Assembly (NCBI GenBank): GCA_948434855.1
Contig: CAOJFR010000015.1
Location: forward strand, 1-24,147
Origin: an uncultured Clostridia bacterium
GTDB lineage: Bacteria > Bacillota > Clostridia > Christensenellales > UBA1242
Length of the DNA: 24,147 bases
Reading direction: 5' to 3'
Shown here in pieces: positions 6,558 to 13,995 of the stretch. Below the pieces are notes generated by a model. That model worked only from the letters and a program-made list of their open reading frames with translations. It did not search any database and was not told the DNA's origin. The position numbers and the translations under genes were made by a program. How positions within the stretch are numbered: position 1 is the first letter of the stretch; every line of letters starts with the position of its first letter.

Positions 6558-6607
6558 TGAATTATAGAAAATTATTAAAAATTATAGTTTTTTATAAAGA
6601 TTTATAA

Positions 6608-6636
6608 TTGCAAAGGAACCCAAACTTTGTTATAAT
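6608..6636 (+). promoter_or_regulatory. Promoter placed for a leaderless mRNA
   Basis: TTGCAA (6608-6613), 17 bp, perfect TATAAT (6631-6636) with TG extension. The ATG at 6643 is 6 nt past the -10 box, at the expected +1. No ribosome binding site can fit between. Confidence 0.6.
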
Positions 6637-6642
6637 CTTTGT

Positions 6643-7110
6643 ATGGAAAATAAAAATAACTATGCATATAGAACAATATTTGCAGAGTATCAAAAGTTTT
6701 ATAAAGACGGAAAATTAGATAAGCTTCCAAATATCGAGGGCAGAAATTATATAAAGGATAAAGACTCAAGATGCAATAACTTCAACTATGATCCAGAAAC
6801 AAGATATTTGCACTTTTTCAGCAATTATCATGATGCTGAAGAATATGCAAAAGCTCTAAAGAAAGACTTTCCATCAAAAAAGCTAATAATATTAAAGTTT
6901 AAGTTACCTAAAAACTTAATACAAAAGAGTTATCTCGGCAGATATTTCAGTTTTGCAGAAATGAGAGATGTTGACAGAAAAGAATATATCTTCCCTGCAG
7001 AAGAATATAAAGCAACATTTTTTATTGGTGAGGCTGGCGAAGGCGACCGTGAGAAAAATATGGTTCACTATGATCCAGATAATTATGGCGACGGTTTTTT
7101 TAGATTTTAA
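6643..7110 (+). CDS. Uncharacterised 155-residue soluble protein
   Basis: I do not recognise this family. The protein is charged and rich in Tyr and Phe, with no signal peptide or membrane helix. Visible blocks are YAYRTIFAEYQKFY (7-20), TRYLHFFSNYHDAEEYAKALKKDFP (53-77), a strand-like KLIILKFKLP (80-89), and a GEAGEGDREKN then DPDNYGDGFFRF end. The mix of a predicted helix between two beta-like segments suggests a small alpha/beta domain. Codon use matches neighbours. Its promoter is one of the best in the window and places the ATG at +1. A lipoprotein gene follows 43 nt downstream on the same strand and may be co-transcribed. Confidence 0.65.
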   Translation: MENKNNYAYRTIFAEYQKFYKDGKLDKLPNIEGRNYIKDKDSRCNNFNYDPETRYLHFFSNYHDAEEYAKALKKDFPSKKLIILKFKLPKNLIQKSYLGRYFSFAEMRDVDRKEYIFPAEEYKATFFIGEAGEGDREKNMVHYDPDNYGDGFFRF

Positions 7111-7153
7111 AAAATTATAATTTTCACATACACTAAGGAAAAAAATTTAAATT

Positions 7154-7960
7154 ATGAAAAAGATTATTAAAATTTTTGCAAGCATAGGAATTGCCCTATG
7201 TTTAATTCTATTTGTCGGTTGCAAAAATACAAATAACTATGAAGCATCACAAAATGTTAAAGATTCTGGAACAAAAAACTATTATGAAAAGAAAGGCTAT
7301 GTTCCACTAACACTCTCAGATGAGCTTTCAGTAACATTAGCAAACCCAAGCGTTGGTGAAATAATTAACTTCAACGATTCTTCCACTTATGTTAAGCCAA
7401 ACACTATAATTTCCGTAAGTGTAAACAATAAATACTTTGTCAATAACAATTATCCAGCAACAGATTTAAAACACAGTAAAATATTATCTGGACTAAAAAT
7501 TAATGGCAAAGTATTTTTAATTGAAGAGCTAGATTACAAAAATTTAGTAATATATGAAAAGACAACAATTTATCCTGTGTTTTCAAGTTTTGACATCATT
7601 GGCTTAGCAATAAGCTTAAACGATGAAAAAGTTCCAACAGACAAATCAATATTTTCTAACGACAACTTGTTTTATATTCGCACAACCAATTTTTCTAAAC
7701 TTGAAAATTTAACAGACAATAATAAAACTTATAACATTAATCATCGCTTAAAAATATCAAATTATGATGTACCTGAATTTAACATAACCTTTGAATTAAT
7801 TGTAAGCAATCTAAAAATAAAAACTCACCTTTTGTTAAAAATTTCTGATGATAGATTTTTGCTATATAATATTTCAAACAATAGTTTTGCTTGTGATAGT
7901 TTCAGGTTAAACATTAGTTTCACAAATGACATAACAACAAGTGAAAATTTAAAAAAATAG
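7154..7960 (+). CDS. Uncharacterised lipoprotein
   Basis: 268 residues. The N-terminus has a KK charge, a hydrophobic run (4-20) and a lipobox FVGC with Cys23, so it is predicted to be exported and lipid-anchored on the outer face of the membrane. The rest is a predicted beta-rich domain with many Asn and Ser residues (SVGEIINFNDSSTYVKPNTIISVSVNN and similar). I do not recognise a family. AAGGA lies 14 nt before the ATG, a long spacing for a ribosome binding site, so initiation may be weak. It follows the 155-residue gene and ends in a terminator that contains its stop codon. Confidence 0.7.
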   Translation: MKKIIKIFASIGIALCLILFVGCKNTNNYEASQNVKDSGTKNYYEKKGYVPLTLSDELSVTLANPSVGEIINFNDSSTYVKPNTIISVSVNNKYFVNNNYPATDLKHSKILSGLKINGKVFLIEELDYKNLVIYEKTTIYPVFSSFDIIGLAISLNDEKVPTDKSIFSNDNLFYIRTTNFSKLENLTDNNKTYNINHRLKISNYDVPEFNITFELIVSNLKIKTHLLLKISDDRFLLYNISNNSFACDSFRLNISFTNDITTSENLKK

Positions 7961-7980
7961 GAGCCATAACTCCTATTTTT
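7953..7980. terminator. Bidirectional terminator containing the lipoprotein stop codon
   Basis: aaaaataggag (7953-7963) pairs with ctcctattttt (7970-7980) over ccataa. The TAG at 7958-7960 is in the stem, and the other end reaches the stop of the convergent amidohydrolase-like gene at 7979-7981. Confidence 0.85.
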
Positions 7981-9253
7981 ATTTTGCCTTAAATTGACAT
8001 TCACCATCAATATATGTGCTTAAAATATTAAAGCCCAAATTTGAATTTAAATTAAAGCTATCAATCACAACAAAATTTGAGAGCTTACCATTTTCAAGCG
8101 AGCCCTTGTGAGTTTCATCAAAGCAACAAAACGCAGCATCTTTAACCATAGAAGCAAAAGCTCTGTTTGCAGAAATCCTTTGATTTTTTCCAAAAACTTT
8201 TCCTTCCAAAGTTTCACGTTTGCTCGCAAAATCAATAAGCAAATCAGCTTTGTTAATATCATCCTTAGATGAGCAAAGCATAAAGTTTAATCCAAATTTT
8301 TCTGCAAGTTTTGCTGGCTGAATATTGTTCGCCCTATGTTTTCCAATAATCTTTATTAAAGTTTTCCCATAAGTAATATCGCTAATTTTAAAACCAAGAG
8401 AAACTGAAAATTGTTTAAGTTTTTTTATTTGTTTTTCAGAAATAACACTTGCAAAATTAAGAATTGGTCTGCAAAATGATTCAGCATCTTTTCCTTCAGA
8501 ATGTTCACCTAAACAGGTCAAAAATTGTTCAACAGCCATATCACCGCTAGCAAAAACCATAAGCTGTTTTTTCTCTTCAAGTGCGGCTTTAATTAAAAAT
8601 GAAAGTTGTTCAAAACCAACAAGTGGTTCGCCGCCATATCCTGCTTCATGCCTATAAGGCTTAGCAAGCCATGCACGCTTATTTATAATCTCACCATCAA
8701 GATTCAAGCAATATCCTCCAAGCTTTAAGTGGTTTTTATATTTTCTAAAAGACCTGCAGTTATCATCCATAACCTGCTTAAAGCCTAGCATATCAACAAA
8801 ACAATTAATATCAATCTTTAGCAAATTCTGCTCAGAAAGTTTCTTCCAAAAAGTAAACTCTTTTGCACCAACAAAAACTTCACAAACCGTTGTCACACCA
8901 TTTTCCAAACATTCCTGTTGAAGCTTTAAAAATTCATTTTTATAAAGCTTAAAATTAACAAATTTGTCATAATTTTCATCAAATTCACTTAAATTTTCAA
9001 TATATTTTTCACTTTTTGCGTTTTTTATGCGGTTTTCTATTATTTTAAAAAGACTTAAATTCATATCAAAAAATGCTGGCAAAACACTTTTTTCTTTAAG
9101 GTCAACAAGTTTAGTGTCTTCAGTTTTCATGCTAAAAACCTCATCTTTTTTTCCAGCAAACACAATAATCCCATCATTAACAAGCATTGCTTCAGCAACT
9201 TCTTCGCCATCATTCAGGGTATAAAATTTTGCATTATAAAATATTTTTTGCAT
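7979..9253 (-). CDS. Degenerate amidohydrolase (YtcJ/Amidohydro_3-like), probable pseudoenzyme
   Basis: 424 residues from the ATG at 9253, with AAAGGA 8 nt upstream. The layout is that of YtcJ-like amidohydrolases: an N-terminal beta segment (YTLNDGEEVAEAMLVNDGIIVFAG), a conserved LPAFFD turn, a KLGGYCLNLDGEIINKRAWLAKPY block in place of the usual K...DGslgsrtA..PY, and a C-terminal GSLENGKLSNFVVID block. The metal ligands are gone. The usual D-x-HxH after PGFID is DMNLSLF (63-69); the HaiGD motif is FASGD (234-238); the eHa motif is NFAS (266-269); the GSD motif is CSSKD. Lys177 remains. It probably no longer catalyses hydrolysis. It starts 1 nt after the stop of the histidine phosphatase gene, so the two are translationally coupled. 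Confidence 0.75.
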   Translation of the reverse strand: MQKIFYNAKFYTLNDGEEVAEAMLVNDGIIVFAGKKDEVFSMKTEDTKLVDLKEKSVLPAFFDMNLSLFKIIENRIKNAKSEKYIENLSEFDENYDKFVNFKLYKNEFLKLQQECLENGVTTVCEVFVGAKEFTFWKKLSEQNLLKIDINCFVDMLGFKQVMDDNCRSFRKYKNHLKLGGYCLNLDGEIINKRAWLAKPYRHEAGYGGEPLVGFEQLSFLIKAALEEKKQLMVFASGDMAVEQFLTCLGEHSEGKDAESFCRPILNFASVISEKQIKKLKQFSVSLGFKISDITYGKTLIKIIGKHRANNIQPAKLAEKFGLNFMLCSSKDDINKADLLIDFASKRETLEGKVFGKNQRISANRAFASMVKDAAFCCFDETHKGSLENGKLSNFVVIDSFNLNSNLGFNILSTYIDGECQFKAK

Positions 9254-9254
9254 C

Positions 9255-9776
9255 TTAAATCCTTTCCAAAACTTCAAAATAAATTTTGCTGCAATGTCCT
9301 GCTCTAAACCAGTTTATGTTGCGATTTTTCCTAATCCCATTCACATAAGCCATAAGGGCATAAAGCGTTCCACTATGTGCCACAATAATAACATTTTCAT
9401 TTTTGTCAATGTGCTCATCAATTATTCTTTTAAATTCAATAAAATTTCTAGTTAAAAATTCCTTGCAGCCTTCAGGATTTGTTGAAGAATAAAGTGGGTT
9501 CATATAATTGTTAAACCATTCTTGTTCCTTTTCATTTTTTGGTTCGCCATCAGACAAAAGTTCCCTGTCATTAAGCCCATCCAAAACCTCTGCAGGAAGC
9601 TTATATTTAAGCTGAAAATATCTTGCAGTTTTAATTGTCCTTTTTGTGTTTGAAGAATAAACCTTGCTAAACTTAATGTTTTCTTTTTCCTTCAGAGCAA
9701 GTTTAGCTTGTCTTCTTCCAAACTTTGTAAGCTTATCATTTTTAGCATCTGCGTGCCTCATAAACATAATAATCAT
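9255..9776 (-). CDS. Histidine phosphatase family protein (phosphoglycerate mutase fold)
   Basis: 173 residues from the ATG at 9776, with GAGGTG just upstream; later in-frame ATGs (codons 4 and 6) are too far from it. The RHG motif appears as MRHAD with phospho-accepting His8. The Arg of SSNTKRTIKTA, the acid in LNDRE and the second His of VAHSGTL complete the phosphate pocket. It resembles the small SixA/CobC-like phosphatases of this superfamily; the substrate is not predictable. It is the first gene of a two-gene operon with the degenerate amidohydrolase and has a near-consensus promoter. Confidence 0.85.
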   Translation of the reverse strand: MIIMFMRHADAKNDKLTKFGRRQAKLALKEKENIKFSKVYSSNTKRTIKTARYFQLKYKLPAEVLDGLNDRELLSDGEPKNEKEQEWFNNYMNPLYSSTNPEGCKEFLTRNFIEFKRIIDEHIDKNENVIIVAHSGTLYALMAYVNGIRKNRNINWFRAGHCSKIYFEVLERI

Positions 9777-9793
9777 AAATTCACCTCATTTCA

Positions 9794-9822
9794 ATTTTAA
9801 ATTTAAAAAATTACAATGTCAA
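9794..9822 (-). promoter_or_regulatory. Near-consensus promoter of the phosphatase-amidohydrolase operon
   Basis: On the minus strand perfect TTGACA (9817-9822), 17 bp, TAAAAT (9794-9799). The predicted start is about 10 nt before the ATG, just enough for the GAGGTG ribosome binding site. Confidence 0.75.
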
Positions 9823-9918
9823 ACTTTTAAACTTAAAAATATTTTACTTGGCGAATTAAAAAAAGTTTTGCATAAATACTATCGCTTTTCACACAATAAA
9901 GTTATTAGGAGAAATTTC

Positions 9919-11067
9919 ATGAAAAGACATATAAGAAATACGTTTAAAAACTGGACGCCGTTCAAAAAAAGATATATCCCAATTTTCAGTGCAATGGGCA
10001 CATTATTCGTAGTTTCGCTAATCTTAATTTTCACGCTTCCAGTAATAACTCATCAATTAATCACAAGTCCAAACAAAAAATCAGATAAAAGTGGTTGGCC
10101 CGTAAGACTAAGTGCCCCATACATAGATATGTCTTCTTGGGTAGACCCAGCAAATGCCTATAGCATTAATGGTGCACCAGACCTTGGCAAACTCTATGAT
10201 GATTCTGGCTTTGGATATTTCAATCTTGGATTCATTCAACCAGACCAAACAAAACCACTAGATGAAGGTGGAAGAATCCTTTGGGGCTGGGGCGGATATT
10301 ATAAACTCAGTGACGAAGGCAATGACAATTATCAATATCAGGGAATAAAACAATCACTTAAAAACCTAAGAGACAAAGGTGGCGACTTCTGTATTTCAAT
10401 TGGTGGACAAGCTGGCGATGCTCCATGGGTTGTAACTCAAAACAAAGACAGACTTGTAGAGTTTTATAGAGATGTAATTGGTTCATACAATGTAAAAAGA
10501 CTAGATTTAGACATTGAAGAATCAAATCAAGACCACGACCAAAACATTGTAAATGCAAAAGCCATAAAGCAAGTTCAGGGAGAAACTGGTGTTGAAATCA
10601 CTCTCACAATTCCAATAATGCCAAACGGCTGGGAGCAAAAGCAAATTAACATTATAAATGCCTATCTTGATGCAGGTGTTGATATTGCGGTAATAAACTC
10701 AATGACAATGTGTTATGGCACAGGAGTTAGAGCAGATGAAGACTATGGAACAGCATCTGTTAGAGCAATCACAAACTCAGTAAAGCAGTTAAAAACACTT
10801 TATTCAAATCACGGCTTTGAACTTACCGATGACCAAGCCTACTTAAAAACTGGTGCAACATTCTCAATAGGCTATGAAAGCAATCTATACCCTGTTTTCA
10901 CACTTTCAATGGCAAATACAGTTGTAGAAGATGCAATGAAACATAACTATGGCTTAGTTTCAATGTGGTCAATGGGCAGAGATGCAAAACTAGAGTCTAA
11001 CAAAGCAATAAACAAGCAATATGAATATAGCAAGGTATTGCAAAAATATAATGAAGACACAAATTAA
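9919..11067 (+). CDS. Membrane-anchored GH18 chitinase-like protein
   Basis: 382 residues from the ATG at 9919 (AGGAG 7 nt upstream); the frame is open much further left but that part has no support. A basic N-terminus (1-18) and one hydrophobic helix (about 22-47) form a signal anchor that places the enzyme outside. The GH18 barrel follows: YIDMSSW (69-75), FCISIGGQAGD (157-167), and the catalytic LDLDIE, with Asp196, Asp198 and the acid Glu200. Trp350 in LVSMWSMGRD is the usual barrel-floor aromatic. The motif that is normally MTMDYG reads MTMCYG (Cys265), so one substrate-contacting Asp is replaced. Activity on chitin or another N-acetylglucosamine polymer is likely but not assured. No carbohydrate-binding module is present. 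It is divergent from the phosphatase operon; I found no convincing promoter of its own. Confidence 0.85.
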   Translation: MKRHIRNTFKNWTPFKKRYIPIFSAMGTLFVVSLILIFTLPVITHQLITSPNKKSDKSGWPVRLSAPYIDMSSWVDPANAYSINGAPDLGKLYDDSGFGYFNLGFIQPDQTKPLDEGGRILWGWGGYYKLSDEGNDNYQYQGIKQSLKNLRDKGGDFCISIGGQAGDAPWVVTQNKDRLVEFYRDVIGSYNVKRLDLDIEESNQDHDQNIVNAKAIKQVQGETGVEITLTIPIMPNGWEQKQINIINAYLDAGVDIAVINSMTMCYGTGVRADEDYGTASVRAITNSVKQLKTLYSNHGFELTDDQAYLKTGATFSIGYESNLYPVFTLSMANTVVEDAMKHNYGLVSMWSMGRDAKLESNKAINKQYEYSKVLQKYNEDTN

Positions 11068-11104
11068 ATTATAAAAGTAAAGCTTAGATAAAAAACAATT
11101 AAAA

Positions 11105-11134
11105 ACCCTCAGACAGTTTTTGTCTGAGGTTTTA
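11105..11134 (+). terminator. Terminator after the GH18 gene
   Basis: cctcagaca (11107-11115) pairs with tgtctgagg (11121-11129) over a T-rich loop; TTTT follows. Confidence 0.8.
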
Positions 11135-11165
11135 ATTTAAAAATTTTTATAATAGCTTATAATCC

Positions 11166-12644
11166 TTATAACAAAATGCAGATTACACCACCCTTTCTTT
11201 CATTAACAATCTTAGTAACAGTTTTACGCATTTTTGTTTGAACTTCTTCAGGAAGCCCTGCAAGTTTTGAGTCAATAGATTCTTTAACAAGTTCGTTCAT
11301 TGGCTTGCCAAACATATTTTTGTTCCAAATATCTTGCTTGTTGTTTTCAAATTCACTCATCATGTGAGAAACAAGTGAGCCGTTTTCCCCGCTGCCAACA
11401 GCTGGACAAACCTCTGCATTAACATCAACTCTCATAATATGAAGACTTGGTGCTGTTGCCTTAAGTTTAAGGCTAGAAGTGCCATTTTTGGTAACAATTT
11501 CTGGTTCTTCCAAACTAAGGTCTTCAATATTAGGGTTAACAATTCCATAACCTGTTTCTTTAACCATATCAAGGGCTGATTTAATTTTATCATATTCTCT
11601 TTTTGCCTTAACAAGGTCTTTCATATAGCTCATCAAATAATAGTCATCAGAAATCTCAGTTCCACATTCCTTGCTAAGAGTCTTATAAAACAAGCTTTCC
11701 TCTGCCAAAATATTAAAGTTAATTTCACCATTAGAAAGGTTCAATCCAGCAAGTTCAAGTGGCTTAAGGTCTTCACTTTCATCAAACATACCAAGCATAT
11801 TTTGATAGTCGCTCATTTTATAGCAAAGTGTTGTTTGTTCCTTAATTTTTGAAGTAATATCTTGAATAAACTCATCTTCTTGTCCAAGAGCATTAATCCA
11901 CTTAGGAAGGCTAAAGTTAATTCTTTTAACTGGAAACTCTAACAAAATAGCCTTAATAACACTAGTAATTTCCTCGCCGCTAAGCTCTGAAACATTAAGA
12001 GGCAAAACAGGAGTGTTATATTTTTCCCTTAAGCTTTCTGCAAGTTCTCTGCAGTCCTCTGAATGAGGAGTTCTAGAGTTAAGCACAATAACAAAAGGCT
12101 TTTTGCTTGCTTTAAGTTCATAAACAACCTTCTCTTCTGCCTGAACATAATTTTCTCTGTCAATGCCAGCAATAGAGCCATCAGTAGTAACTAAAACTGC
12201 AATAGTAGAGTGCTCAGAAATAACTTTTCTAGTTCCAATTTCTGCGGCCTCTTCAAAAGGCATTTCCTCATCGCTCCAAGGAGTTTTAACCATACGTGGG
12301 TTTCCCCCGTCATCTTCAAAGCCAGCAGCCCCTTCAATCATATAGCCCACACAGTCAACAAGTCTAACCTTAGCTGATACTTCATTTCCAAAATCCACAT
12401 TAACAGCTTCATTTGGAACAAATTTTGGCTGCATTGTCATAACAGTTTTTCCAGCACCAGACTGAGGCATTTCGTCAATGGCTCTCTGTTTTTCGTAAGT
12501 GTTTGCTATATTATCTAAAATTGATGATTTCATAAATTGAGAAATAAAAGTTGATTTTCCTGTTCTAACAGGTCCAACTATTCCAACATAAATGTCACCA
12601 CTTGTTCTCTTTGCAATATCATTATATATTTCAAAGTTTTCCAT
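11166..12644 (-). CDS. spoIVA: Stage IV sporulation protein A (spore coat morphogenetic ATPase)
   Basis: 492 residues, the same length as the B. subtilis protein. Known role: SpoIVA binds the forespore outer membrane via SpoVM and polymerises, using ATP hydrolysis, to form the base of the coat. Visible: Walker A GPVRTGKST (24-32), the conserved start MENFEIYNDIAKRTSGDIYVGI, AIDEMPQSGAGKTVMTMQPKFVP, VDCVGYMIEGAAGFED, and the C-terminal end ERKGGVICILL that matches the membrane-targeting terminus. GGAGG lies 5 nt before the ATG. A sigma-E-like promoter lies upstream. It is next to a der-plsY operon, as in many Firmicutes. Confidence 0.98.
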   Translation of the reverse strand: MENFEIYNDIAKRTSGDIYVGIVGPVRTGKSTFISQFMKSSILDNIANTYEKQRAIDEMPQSGAGKTVMTMQPKFVPNEAVNVDFGNEVSAKVRLVDCVGYMIEGAAGFEDDGGNPRMVKTPWSDEEMPFEEAAEIGTRKVISEHSTIAVLVTTDGSIAGIDRENYVQAEEKVVYELKASKKPFVIVLNSRTPHSEDCRELAESLREKYNTPVLPLNVSELSGEEITSVIKAILLEFPVKRINFSLPKWINALGQEDEFIQDITSKIKEQTTLCYKMSDYQNMLGMFDESEDLKPLELAGLNLSNGEINFNILAEESLFYKTLSKECGTEISDDYYLMSYMKDLVKAKREYDKIKSALDMVKETGYGIVNPNIEDLSLEEPEIVTKNGTSSLKLKATAPSLHIMRVDVNAEVCPAVGSGENGSLVSHMMSEFENNKQDIWNKNMFGKPMNELVKESIDSKLAGLPEEVQTKMRKTVTKIVNERKGGVICILL

Positions 12645-12673
12645 AAACCCTCCATTTTTGTGTTTATACCAAA

Positions 12674-12702
12674 TTTATATGAGCAATTATTTTTTGATAT
12701 GC
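12674..12702 (-). promoter_or_regulatory. Candidate sigma-E promoter of spoIVA
   Basis: On the minus strand GCATATC (12696-12702), a 14-bp spacer and CATATAAA (12674-12681). Known sigma-E promoters have a -35 like kmATATT, a spacer of about 14-15 bp and a -10 like CATACAnT. Fit is 6/7 and about 6/8. Expression of spoIVA in the mother cell by sigma-E is expected. Confidence 0.55.
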
Positions 12703-12770
12703 AAAGTTTTATAAAAAAAGTTTCATATTAAATTTTTATAGAAAGTTCCGCAAAGCTAAAAAATGACCAC

Positions 12771-12796
12771 AAAAAAAAGCGACAATTTTGTCGCTT
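12771..12796 (-). terminator. Terminator after the der-plsY-SHOCT operon
   Basis: aagcgacaa (12777-12785) pairs with ttgtcgctt (12788-12796). On the minus strand a run of eight or more T follows. Confidence 0.8.
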
Positions 12797-12807
12797 AAAA
12801 AATATGT

Positions 12808-13317
12808 TTAATTGTTTTCTTTTTTTCCAAAAAGCTGTTCATGGGCTTGCTCAAGTTCTTCTTCAGTAATAAGTCCCTTTTCCTTAAAGTTTTTAAGTTT
12901 TTCAAATTTAGCAAGCTTTTCTGCTTCTGTTTCTTTTTCTTCAAAAACTTCCTGCTCTTTTGCTGGCTGATCATCAACTTTCTCTTCATTGGTTTCAATG
13001 GTTTCAACCTTAACCTCAGTTTTTTCTTCAGACACGCTAGAAACCTTAACTCTGTTGCTCGCAAGCAAGATATAAGGAATTATAGATAATAGTCCAAACG
13101 GAAAACAGAAAATACTAACAAAAATAACATAATTTCTAAATGCTTGTTTGCTAAAAAGCATCGTATCTTCAAGGTGTTCTGCCTTATATGCAAATTGTTT
13201 GCCAGCAATATAACAATAAACCCCAATAGGAATAAACACTAGTGAAAAAGTGTATAGTGCAAAAAATATAAAGCAAAAAACGGATGTAATATTTAATAAA
13301 ATTTTAGATGTTTTCAT
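12808..13317 (-). CDS. Small membrane protein with C-terminal SHOCT domain
   Basis: 169 residues; GAGGG 5 nt before the ATG. Two hydrophobic segments (about 10-38 and 62-86) are followed by an acidic linker (95-130) and a C-terminal KLAKFEKLKNFKEKGLITEEELEQAHEQLFG, which fits the short SHOCT domain (Leu-Leu spacing, KGLITEEEL). SHOCT domains are thought to aid oligomerisation; the function here is unknown. It is the last gene of the der-plsY operon, 10 nt after plsY, in the place where gpsA often lies in relatives. Confidence 0.75.
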   Translation of the reverse strand: MKTSKILLNITSVFCFIFFALYTFSLVFIPIGVYCYIAGKQFAYKAEHLEDTMLFSKQAFRNYVIFVSIFCFPFGLLSIIPYILLASNRVKVSSVSEEKTEVKVETIETNEEKVDDQPAKEQEVFEEKETEAEKLAKFEKLKNFKEKGLITEEELEQAHEQLFGKKENN

Positions 13318-13327
13318 ATAACCCTCT

Positions 13328-13987
13328 TTAAATGTTTTTAGATTTAAGTTTCTTTTTAGATTTTTTTATCAAGCTTGCTTTGCTTTCCTTACCAAGCATA
13401 AGCCTGTCAATATTCTTGCGATGAGCATAAAGTGCAAACAAGAAAATAACAAACAATATTACACAAACAATCTTTCTGTCACTTAGGCTTAAAATACTTT
13501 TCATGCGAATGCCCTCATAAACAGTTAAAACTGTTATACACAAAAAGCTAACAACAGAACCATATTCAAACAAAATCCAAACAACAAAGCCAACAGCAAG
13601 CACAATTGACGCAACAATAGGGTTTGCCGCAAAAAACAGCCCCATAATGGTAGCAACACCCTTTCCGCCCTTAAAGCCCCAAATAATAGGATAGATGTGA
13701 CCAACAATACAAGAAACTCCAGCAATATAAAGCATCAAATAGCTCTTGTCAAAAATATAATATGCTGCAAGACAAGGAATAAAGCACTTAAGCATATCTA
13801 AAAGCAAATTAAGTGCACCAAGCTTAAAGCCATATTGCCTAAGCGTATTAGTTGACCCAGGGTTTCCACTTCCCATTTTAGTAATATCATCATGTTTTGT
13901 GCGAGCAATCATTCTGGCAAATGAAATGTTTCCACAAAAATATGAAATCCAAACAGTAACAATCACGTGCCACCAAATAATATCCAT
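13328..13987 (-). CDS. plsY: Acyl phosphate:glycerol-3-phosphate acyltransferase
   Basis: 219 residues; TAGGAG 5 nt before the ATG. PlsY moves an acyl group from acyl phosphate to glycerol 3-phosphate, the first step of phospholipid synthesis. All three family motifs are visible: GSGNPGSTN (39-47), HIYPIIWGFKGGKG (97-110), and HRKNIDRLM near residues 188-196. Several membrane helices surround them, as expected for a polytopic enzyme. It is somewhat longer than the usual 190-210 residues because of a Lys-rich tail (SKASLIKKSKKKLKSKNI). It sits 8 nt after der. Confidence 0.95.
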   Translation of the reverse strand: MDIIWWHVIVTVWISYFCGNISFARMIARTKHDDITKMGSGNPGSTNTLRQYGFKLGALNLLLDMLKCFIPCLAAYYIFDKSYLMLYIAGVSCIVGHIYPIIWGFKGGKGVATIMGLFFAANPIVASIVLAVGFVVWILFEYGSVVSFLCITVLTVYEGIRMKSILSLSDRKIVCVILFVIFLFALYAHRKNIDRLMLGKESKASLIKKSKKKLKSKNI

Positions 13988-13995
13988 AGTTACTC

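Noticed and set aside
6504..6560. Purine riboswitch before guaA
   Set aside because: The leader after the predicted promoter is about 25 nt, too short for the aptamer.
9664..9918. Upstream extension of the GH18 gene
   Set aside because: It overlaps the phosphatase gene and its promoter on the other strand, and AGGAG fits the ATG at 9919.
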